Assembly (NCBI GenBank): GCA_002720735.1
Contig: PBJN01000008.1
Span: forward strand, 71,261 to 84,929
From: Porticoccaceae bacterium
GTDB taxonomy: Bacteria; Pseudomonadota; Gammaproteobacteria; Pseudomonadales; Porticoccaceae
Direction: 5' to 3'
Length of the DNA stretch: 13,669 nucleotides
Part shown: positions 8,632 to 13,669 of the stretch, one piece after another
Position numbering within the stretch: the stretch's first letter is position 1
How the letters are laid out: every line of letters begins with the position of its first letter
Notes under the pieces: model-generated
Seen by the model: the letters and a program-made list of their open reading frames with translations, nothing else
Databases searched by the model: none
Told to the model about the DNA's origin: nothing
Position numbers and translations under genes: made by a program

Positions 8632-9690
8632 TTATTTCAATGGTTCATCGCCATTCATCGTCACTAGCCCCCGAATTTTTTTCGCCTGGCTTCGACGCAT
8701 GTCATTTGGCAACGGGATCATCCCTTTGTCCGCTAGGTACCCCTCTCCACCCCATGCCCTCTCACTGGTGAATTCATAAAGAAAATCTTCAATTCCTGGC
8801 ACCACGCCAATGTGTGCCTTTTTCGCATAAAAGTATAGTGGGCGAGATATAGAATAGGATTTATCCGCAATAGAGTCGAACTCTGGTGCAATAGATTCTA
8901 TCTGAGAGCCCTGAACCGTATCAGCATTCTGATCTAAGAAGCTAAATCCAAAGATTCCCAGTGCCCTCGGATTCGCCTGCAGCTTCTGGACGATTAAGTT
9001 ATCATTCTCTCCCGCCTCAATGTACTGCCCGTCCTCACGGATCGTGTGGCAGACAGTCTTGAACCTATCTTTGTCGGTCTTTTGGAGGCCCGCTATCCAT
9101 GAGATCTGTTTGCAGCCACCTTCCATCGCCAACTCCACAAAAGCATCGCGGGTACCTGATGTCGGTGGTGGTCCCAAAACCTCAATCTTTGTCGCCGGCA
9201 ACCCCTCATTTACCTGCTTCCAGGTCCTATAAGGATTTTTAATCAATTGACCGACAACTTCCCCGGGAACGCGCGCTGCCAACGCCAAAAATATGTCCTT
9301 GCGGGTGAGGTTCATAGGTTTGGTGGCTATTGAATTCGCCAAGACTATACCATCATATCCAATGTGAACTTCAATTATCTCCTTCACTCCATTTTTTTGA
9401 CATTGGTCGAACTCGGATTTTTTCATGCGGCGTGATGAGTTCGTTATGTCTGGGAAATTCGTCCCGATGCCCGAGCAAAACAACTTCATCCCACCGCCAG
9501 AGCCTGTCGATTCAACTTTTGGAGTCGGCTTCTCATTACTGCGGCCATACCGCTCAGCCACCACAGTTGAAAACGGATATACCGTCGATGAACCTACAAT
9601 AGCGATCGTCTCTCTTGCCGAGACGAGACTCGCGGCCGCCAGCAAGAAAAGGTTCACAACGATAATTTTAGTGATCTTACAGTGCGACAT
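8632..9690 (-). CDS. pstS: Periplasmic phosphate-binding protein PstS
   Basis: PstS captures inorganic phosphate in the periplasm and delivers it to PstCA. From the ATG at 9690 the protein has 352 residues. GGGGGAG lies 6 bases upstream; an in-frame TTG at 9696 abuts that site and is rejected. A signal peptide runs to about residue 25 (LAAASLVSA). Ligand-contact segments of the family are present: GSSTVYP (33-39), ESTGSGGG (60-67), GYDGIVLA (111-118) and TSGTRDAF (177-184). Four cysteines remain in the mature part. The closest resemblance, from memory, is to the PstS-like proteins of marine gammaproteobacteria that have IGYDGIVLANS rather than the exact E. coli pattern. It is the first gene of the operon, directly behind a Pho-box promoter. 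Confidence 0.96.
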   Translation of the reverse strand: MSHCKITKIIVVNLFLLAAASLVSARETIAIVGSSTVYPFSTVVAERYGRSNEKPTPKVESTGSGGGMKLFCSGIGTNFPDITNSSRRMKKSEFDQCQKNGVKEIIEVHIGYDGIVLANSIATKPMNLTRKDIFLALAARVPGEVVGQLIKNPYRTWKQVNEGLPATKIEVLGPPPTSGTRDAFVELAMEGGCKQISWIAGLQKTDKDRFKTVCHTIREDGQYIEAGENDNLIVQKLQANPRALGIFGFSFLDQNADTVQGSQIESIAPEFDSIADKSYSISRPLYFYAKKAHIGVVPGIEDFLYEFTSERAWGGEGYLADKGMIPLPNDMRRSQAKKIRGLVTMNGDEPLK

Positions 9691-9696
9691 TAACAA

Positions 9697-9703
9697 CTCC
9701 CCC
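9697..9703 (-). promoter_or_regulatory. Shine-Dalgarno site fixing the pstS start
   Basis: The minus strand reads GGGGGAG here, 6 bases before the ATG at 9690. The competing TTG at 9696 is directly adjacent, too close for initiation. Confidence 0.75.
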
Positions 9704-9734
9704 GAATAATTTATGTTTAAAATTAACTTGCAAA

Positions 9735-9789
9735 GGTATATCGATCAGAAAAACAACCATATGAAAATTATGTGACAAAATGATGACAA
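9735..9789 (-). promoter_or_regulatory. Pho-box promoter of the pstSCAB-phoU operon
   Basis: On the minus strand, units repeat every 11 bases: TTGTCAT (9783-9789), TTGTCAC (9772-9778), TTTTCAT (9761-9767) and a degenerate TTGTTTT (9750-9756). Nine bases further on is TATACC (9735-9740), a plausible -10. The first two units form a near-consensus 18-base Pho box. The resulting leader is roughly 35-40 bases. PhoB activation of pstS is conserved across proteobacteria, which supports the call. Confidence 0.85.
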
Positions 9790-9799
9790 ACTTTGAGAG

Positions 9800-9850
9800 A
9801 TGTCATCAATTTGTAATAAATATGACATACATTTGTCACTAAATTTTCAC
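9800..9850 (+). promoter_or_regulatory. Pho-box ladder of the porin gene
   Basis: Plus-strand units repeat exactly every 11 bases: ATGTCAT (9800-9806), TTGTAAT (9811-9817), ATGACAT (9822-9828), TTGTCAC (9833-9839) and TTTTCAC (9844-9850). The 4-base spacers are AT-rich. This amounts to about two and a half Pho boxes. No good -10 is found where expected. Segments around 9858-9866 match poorly, so the promoter may depend entirely on PhoB. The array sits 10 bases from the pstS array, on the opposite strand. Confidence 0.78.
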
Positions 9851-9900
9851 AAAAGTCGATTACTCAAAAACCTTACTCACCCATAAAAAAGGAAACTGGC

Positions 9901-10920
9901 ATGAAATTTTGGTCAATATTCCCCTTAGGTACTATAGCGATTTCAATCTCTCTGCTTCCAATATCTCTCGCCCGGGCCGAGGAGAATCTTTACGGAAAAC
10001 TTAACCTTTCTTTGGTAAACACTAGCGTCAACGAGTCGGATGAATGGAAACTTAACAGCAACGCCTCGCGTGTCGGATTTACCGGAAAACGGTCGCTTTC
10101 AGATAAGCTCCTTATTCACTATTCGGCAGAATTCGAGATATATGCAGATGACGGCAATAAAACTACAAAAAATACGATCTGCTCTCAAAGCGTCAACGGC
10201 GATGAGAGCTGTCTGGTAGGGAGCGATAAAACCACATTTTCGCAGCGAAATATCACTATTGGCATAAGTAATAATCTCGGAAAGCTCTGGGCAGGTAAAC
10301 GGGATACACCGACCAAGGTTGCCCAGAATAAGATAGACCTCTTTAATGATCTTGAAGGAGATATCAAGAATACCTTCGAAGGAGAAAATCGCGTATCTAA
10401 TATGATCGGTATTACCACCTCTCGGCTCAACGGTTTGGAGGCAACCTTGGTTGTGGTGCCCGGTGAGGGAAATGATGCCAACGGTGACGGCATTGATGAT
10501 GGCGGCCTCGCAGACGGTGTCGGCTACTCCTTAAATTACACTGGGGATAATATTTACCTTGCAATCGCCGGTGACAAAGAGATCGACAATCAGGATCTTT
10601 TGCGCCTTGTGGCTCGCTACCGCATAGATGCGCTGACACTTGGATTTATGCACCAAAAAAATAACGACAACGGCGGTACCCTCGATGAGAAGGGTTCCTT
10701 CTTGAGTACATCCTTTAAAATCGGAAACACAGTTCTGAAGGCGCAGTATGGCCGAGTGACAGGGAACGATTCTAAAGAAGAGGAGACAGTATCAATGGGC
10801 GCCGACTACAAAATCACCAAAGACACAAAGTTTTACGGTTTCTACACTGAAAATCGAGACTTTGATGGGAGCAATGATAAACAGCAGGCCATCGGTATCG
10901 GTATCGAGCAAAAATTTTGA
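9901..10920 (+). CDS. Outer-membrane general porin, phosphate-starvation type
   Basis: The gene encodes a 339-residue Gram-negative porin, probably a 16-strand trimeric barrel allowing diffusion of small solutes. A signal peptide ends ALARA-like at SLARA (22-26). The mature protein begins with LYGKLNLSL, typical of the family, and ends in Phe as barrel proteins do. The constriction-loop region is GKRDTPTKVAQNKIDLFNDL (132-151), matching porins that carry a GRxDTPxK motif. Two features are unusual. Cys94 and Cys104 are set to form a disulfide in a surface loop. A DANGDGIDDG stretch (192-201) resembles a calcium-binding loop. AAGGAAA precedes the ATG by about 8 bases. Divergence from pstS and its own Pho-box ladder suggest a role analogous to PhoE (E. 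coli) or OprP (Pseudomonas), though it is not evidently homologous to OprP. Confidence 0.92.
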   Translation: MKFWSIFPLGTIAISISLLPISLARAEENLYGKLNLSLVNTSVNESDEWKLNSNASRVGFTGKRSLSDKLLIHYSAEFEIYADDGNKTTKNTICSQSVNGDESCLVGSDKTTFSQRNITIGISNNLGKLWAGKRDTPTKVAQNKIDLFNDLEGDIKNTFEGENRVSNMIGITTSRLNGLEATLVVVPGEGNDANGDGIDDGGLADGVGYSLNYTGDNIYLAIAGDKEIDNQDLLRLVARYRIDALTLGFMHQKNNDNGGTLDEKGSFLSTSFKIGNTVLKAQYGRVTGNDSKEEETVSMGADYKITKDTKFYGFYTENRDFDGSNDKQQAIGIGIEQKF

Positions 10921-11082
10921 CGGAATGTGAAGTGTCTTGGGGCCTCACGTTACCAATGAAGCAAACCAAAACAGGTAAAACATATTATCCCAAAAACCAG
11001 TTCATCTGCGGGTCGAGGTTCAAAAAGTTTTCTTGGGTGTAGCTGCCAAATCTCCGCCAACACAAACATCTAATCCACTTTG
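10921..11082. other. Convergent intergenic region, porin/phoR
   Basis: This 162-base space lies between the 3' ends of the porin gene and phoR. I see no gene and no canonical stem plus T-run terminator. An imperfect inverted repeat (CCCAAAAAC at 10989-10997 against GTTTTCTTGGG at 11027-11037) might form a loose hairpin acting in both directions, but it is weak. Confidence 0.4.
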
Positions 11083-12369
11083 TCAATGACCTTGATGCAT
11101 GTGCTGCTTTGGGAGCCTACACCGAAATTCGGCTCCCTCACCAGGAATACTATGTATGATCAGGCTACCTCCGTATCGATTTAGAGTGTGCTTTACAATT
11201 GCTAACCCGAGGCCGGTCCCCCCGGAAATAGAGTGTCGACTGCTGTCTACTCGATAGAACCGCTCTGTGATGCGAGGAATTTCTGATAACTCCATACCGA
11301 TGCCATCATCAATGATGACGATTTCCCAGTCCTCTTCCTCATCTCTGACTTGAATCTGTATATGAGCTCCTTCTGGATTGTGTTGAACAGCATTAATGAC
11401 GATGTTACCGACCATGCTACGCATCTCCTTTTCATCGACATACAACATAATTTCATTGTCACAATCAATTTCGAAATGATGGCGACCCTCACTCAGTAGT
11501 TCCGCATCACCAACAACTGCAATGAGCAAGGTGTGTAATTGTAATGGTTCCAAGTTTTTTGGTTGTGGCTCTGATTCGAGTTCTGATAACACCAACAAAT
11601 CCTCTGCGAGGTTTTGCATTTTTGCTGCCTGCTCACTAATACTATCGAATGCAGTCGCTAAACCAGAGGGCACCTCAGATGCATCTTTTATCGTCTCCAC
11701 GTAACCCTTGATAACTGTCAGTGGTGTCCTTAATTCATGAGAAACATTGGCCACAAATTCCCTCCTCAGCCTTTCTACGCTGGTTATCCGCGTAATATCT
11801 GTAACTATCAATACAACCTCACCCTTACCGAAATAAGAACCGGAAAACTCAAGTGTCCGGCCCTCATGTGTAGTTGAGGATAGCTCCAAGGGGTCGACGA
11901 ATGAGGAGGAAATAAAGTTTAGGAAATCAGGATCTCGAATCAAGTTAACAATCGCGTTCCCTCGGTCCTCTGGGCGTAACCCTAACATCTTTGTGGCTGC
12001 GCGGTTCCACCAATCGAGCGAATTATTCGCATCCAAAACCAGAAGGCCCTGATCGAGGACCTCAGTCATGCGCATGGTCCGGGTTATTGTGTTGCTCATC
12101 TTCTTCTTAGTACGGCGGTGACGACGCTTCTGTCGGTTAAGAGCGTCGCTAATCTCTCCCCACACACCGTCAGTGTCTGGCGGAGCCGATCGCATTCCGG
12201 AATCTACCCACCTGAATATCCGTCGCACGCTACGAACTGAGAGGAACAGATATGCCAGCAGACCGATCAAGACTCCCTCGAGAGCTGCCTGAAAACTTAT
12301 TCCCAAAATTAGACCAATCGCGATGACTGCTAGGATACGCCGCAACTCGACAGAAAGTCCTGCTCGCAC
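11083..12369 (-). CDS. phoR: Phosphate regulon sensor histidine kinase PhoR
   Basis: PhoR is the inner-membrane kinase/phosphatase that controls PhoB according to the Pst-PhoU signal. From the GTG at 12369 the protein has 428 residues. Two closely spaced membrane helices (about 9-27 and 30-46) leave almost no periplasmic loop, as in other PhoR proteins. A basic linker (KRRHRRTKKK) and a PAS domain (about 100-195) follow. The HisKA domain carries FVANVSHELRTPL with the phospho-accepting His211. The HATPase domain has the N box (NIVINAVQHN, 322-331), G1 (DDGIGM, 354-359) and G2 (GGTGLGLAIV, 383-392). No ATG is available. AAGGA lies 10 bases before the GTG, while a TTG at 12378 sits against it, so GTG is preferred; the TTG reading adds three residues. 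The gene lies about 30 bases after phoB in the same operon. Confidence 0.95.
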   Translation of the reverse strand: MRAGLSVELRRILAVIAIGLILGISFQAALEGVLIGLLAYLFLSVRSVRRIFRWVDSGMRSAPPDTDGVWGEISDALNRQKRRHRRTKKKMSNTITRTMRMTEVLDQGLLVLDANNSLDWWNRAATKMLGLRPEDRGNAIVNLIRDPDFLNFISSSFVDPLELSSTTHEGRTLEFSGSYFGKGEVVLIVTDITRITSVERLRREFVANVSHELRTPLTVIKGYVETIKDASEVPSGLATAFDSISEQAAKMQNLAEDLLVLSELESEPQPKNLEPLQLHTLLIAVVGDAELLSEGRHHFEIDCDNEIMLYVDEKEMRSMVGNIVINAVQHNPEGAHIQIQVRDEEEDWEIVIIDDGIGMELSEIPRITERFYRVDSSRHSISGGTGLGLAIVKHTLNRYGGSLIIHSIPGEGAEFRCRLPKQHMHQGH

Positions 12370-12399
12370 GAAATTCAATTCCTTGATGAACCCCCTAAA

Positions 12400-13089
12400 C
12401 TACCGGATAGAAAACCGATATCCAGCTCCACGTACAGTCTGCACATACTGATCACATCCTGCAACCGCAATCGATTTGCGCAGGCGCCTTATGTGAACGT
12501 CGATTGTACGTTCATCCAAGTACACATTGGCACCCCAGACAAAGTCTAGAATCTGATCACGAGAGAACACCCTATTCTGATGTTTAAGGAAAAAATGTAA
12601 TAGCCGATACTCAGTTGGACCCAGTGTTATTTCCTCGCCGGCGATGGTCACAAGATGACTAATCGGATCAAATCGTAGAGAACCTGCCTCAATAATCTCT
12701 TTTACCTCATCCTCCGAAATACGCCTGAGGACTGCCTTGATGCGAGCCACCAGCTCGCGCGGAGAAAAGGGCTTCGACACATAATCATCTGCTCCGGAAT
12801 CAAGGCCAGCGACCTTCCCCCCCTCTTCAGCCTTTGCCGTAAGCATAATTATCGGGACATTCTTAGTCAGTGGATCACGTTTAAGCCTCCGCAATAGCTC
12901 AAGGCCGGTGGTACCCGGCATCATCCAATCAAGCAACACGATATCAGGCCGCCGGTCAATTATTGCAGCATGTGCCAGCCGAGCATTTTCTACTTCCAGA
13001 ACAACAAAGGATGCTGCTTCCAATACCATTGTCAACATATCCCTTATCGCAGGCTCGTCGTCAACCACTAGTACCGTCTTTTTAGGCAT
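12400..13089 (-). CDS. phoB: Phosphate regulon response regulator PhoB
   Basis: PhoB is the OmpR-type transcription factor that binds Pho boxes when phosphorylated by PhoR. From the ATG at 13089 it has 229 residues, the same as E. coli PhoB. The receiver domain starts with KTVLVVDDEPAIRDM. The phospho-accepting Asp is in IVLLDWMMPG (Asp54), followed by MLTAKAEE and the KPFSPRELVARIKAV segment. The winged-helix output domain contains LGPTEYRLLHFF, RDQILDFVWG, and the recognition-helix region DERTIDVHIRRLRK, nearly identical to E. coli PhoB. The C-terminus is VRGAGYRFSIR. An upstream in-frame ATG at 13116 would add nine residues, but it has no ribosome site and lies only about 9 bases from the predicted transcription start. 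GAAG lies 8 bases before the 13089 ATG. A Pho box upstream implies autoregulation. Confidence 0.97.
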   Translation of the reverse strand: MPKKTVLVVDDEPAIRDMLTMVLEAASFVVLEVENARLAHAAIIDRRPDIVLLDWMMPGTTGLELLRRLKRDPLTKNVPIIMLTAKAEEGGKVAGLDSGADDYVSKPFSPRELVARIKAVLRRISEDEVKEIIEAGSLRFDPISHLVTIAGEEITLGPTEYRLLHFFLKHQNRVFSRDQILDFVWGANVYLDERTIDVHIRRLRKSIAVAGCDQYVQTVRGAGYRFSIR

Positions 13090-13131
13090 ACTCGCGTCTT
13101 CAAATACAGATTTCATGTCTAGATTACTACT

Positions 13132-13187
13132 ATTAAATTAAATTCTAATGACAAATAAATGATAGATTGATGACAAAATTATGACAT
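13132..13187 (-). promoter_or_regulatory. Four-unit Pho box and -10 of phoBR
   Basis: Minus-strand units repeat every 11 bases: ATGTCAT (13181-13187), TTGTCAT (13170-13176), CTATCAT (13159-13165) and TTGTCAT (13148-13154). Each matches the CTGTCAT consensus at six of seven positions. Exactly 10 bases later is TTTAAT (13132-13137), five of six to the -10 consensus. This is the cleanest PhoB site in the window and predicts a transcription start near 13125. Confidence 0.88.
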
Positions 13188-13453
13188 TTTTCTCATAAGG
13201 TATTTGCTTATACATTTCGTTTGGCTTGGTGCCCTCTAGTATGCTATCTAGGATTATTTTCTATTTTACAGCCTCAGTCATGCTTGGCAGCAGCATGTAT
13301 ATTTGTTTACATTAGCCAATCAGCCACTTTTGACTCAAGCGGGCAAGTAACACAAAAATCAACAACTGCATTTCGTTGCGTAAAAAATGGTGGCTCGCAA
13401 TTAAAGAAAAAGAGATAACGTGTCAAACTCAACATCTGTTTATCAACTTGATG
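13188..13453. other. AT-rich intergenic region between the GIY-YIG gene and phoBR
   Basis: Together with the Pho box this is a 364-base stretch without a convincing gene. Short open frames on the plus strand start with TTG or GTG, lack ribosome sites and resemble no known protein. One small hairpin is visible: CATGCT at 13279-13284 and AGCATG at 13292-13297 around a 7-base loop, with an AT-rich flank but no clear T-run. No convincing terminator for the gene on the right was found. Confidence 0.5.
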
Positions 13454-13669
13454 CTACTCACTTGAATTCTTTTCAATCAGGAGCGTCTTTTCCAGGTGTG
13501 AAAGCTTCTTTAGCTGATATTCTCGACGACTTGCCGCACTGCGACATTGGTGCTGCTCCGAATATAGAACCTGCAATGGCTCGCGCCCACGGAAGTACTT
13601 GGCACCGCCGCGGCCGGACTTGTGCTGTTTAAGACGACGTTGCAAATCCGTAGATATACCGGTGTAATA
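13454..13669 (-). CDS. GIY-YIG nuclease-like protein, YhbQ/UPF0213 type (partial, N-terminus beyond window)
   Basis: The frame enters from the right edge and ends with TAG at 13454-13456, giving 71 residues. It begins YYTGISTDLQRRLKQHKSG, the second half of the GIY-YIG catalytic core, in which the Arg of the RRL segment is part of the active site. Then come GAKYFRG and REYQLKKLSHLEK, where the Glu is the expected metal ligand. This pattern (a YTGxxTDLxRR segment, GxGAKYxRG, and a final Lys-rich helix) is that of the small YhbQ-like proteins of about 90-100 residues. Only the first 20-30 residues are missing. E. coli YhbQ has been linked to DNA repair; its role here is unknown. It lies on the same strand as phoB, about 360 bases upstream of it, and is probably unrelated to phosphate. 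Confidence 0.87.
   Translation of the reverse strand, partial: YYTGISTDLQRRLKQHKSGRGGAKYFRGREPLQVLYSEQHQCRSAASRREYQLKKLSHLEKTLLIEKNSSE

Noticed and set aside
13279..13297. CATGCT/AGCATG hairpin as a terminator
   Set aside because: The stem has six pairs and lacks a T-run on either side; kept only as a remark on the intergenic region.
13221..13418. Plus-strand open frame of 65 codons upstream of phoB
   Set aside because: It has a TTG start, no ribosome site and no recognisable protein features; its composition looks like AT-rich intergenic DNA.
13420..13632. Plus-strand open frame of 70 codons at the right edge
   Set aside because: It starts with GTG without a ribosome site and runs antisense to the GIY-YIG gene, whose motifs are clear on the minus strand. 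It is most likely a shadow.
1..13669. CRISPR arrays, insertion sequences, tRNA genes, phage or toxin-antitoxin genes
   Set aside because: Apart from the Pho-box ladders I saw no regular repeats, transposase-like frames, cloverleaf sequences or defence-like genes. The window is a coherent phosphate locus.

Overview
The window is a phosphate-starvation (Pho) island of a Gram-negative bacterium. The PhoB, PhoR, PhoU and Pst proteins look gammaproteobacterial. A TonB-dependent receptor paired with a beta-helix-type lipoprotein, together with mid-range GC content, suggests a free-living, probably marine, heterotroph. The genus cannot be read from the sequence, and this placement is inference.

Layout from left to right. 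(1) Minus strand, 1-4025: a large TonB-dependent outer-membrane receptor (984-4025) is followed downstream by a lipoprotein whose 3' end lies outside the window (908 down to 1). (2) Intergenic 4026-4287: a ladder of PhoB half-sites in 11-bp register with a well-placed -10 element, pointing at the receptor gene. (3) Minus strand, 4288-9690: the tightly packed operon pstS-pstC-pstA-pstB-phoU, encoding the high-affinity phosphate ABC importer and its regulator. (4) Intergenic 9691-9900: a divergent control region with about nine PhoB half-sites in roughly 100 bp, one set facing pstS and one facing a porin gene. (5) Plus strand, 9901-10920: an outer-membrane general porin. (6) Minus strand, 11083-13089: phoB-phoR, the phosphate two-component system, preceded by a four-unit Pho box that implies autoregulation. 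(7) Right edge: the C-terminal part of a GIY-YIG nuclease-like protein (YhbQ/UPF0213 type), on the minus strand and probably unrelated.

How it works together (known families plus inference). Low phosphate is sensed through PstSCAB-PhoU and relayed by PhoR to PhoB. PhoB binds ladders of 7-bp half-sites spaced every 11 bp. Here such ladders lie before phoB itself, pstS, the porin and the TonB receptor. The predicted regulon therefore covers outer-membrane entry by two routes (passive porin, and TonB-driven receptor with its lipoprotein), periplasmic capture (PstS), inner-membrane import (PstCAB) and signalling (PhoU, PhoR, PhoB).

The least conventional part is the TonB receptor/lipoprotein pair. 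It has its own Pho-box promoter, has two extra N-terminal beta-sandwich domains, and no substrate can be assigned from sequence. It is a reasonable candidate for an energised outer-membrane uptake route for phosphate or a phosphorus-containing compound. Several starts were revised using Shine-Dalgarno evidence: pstS at 9690, pstB at 5881, phoB at 13089, and phoR at a GTG at 12369.
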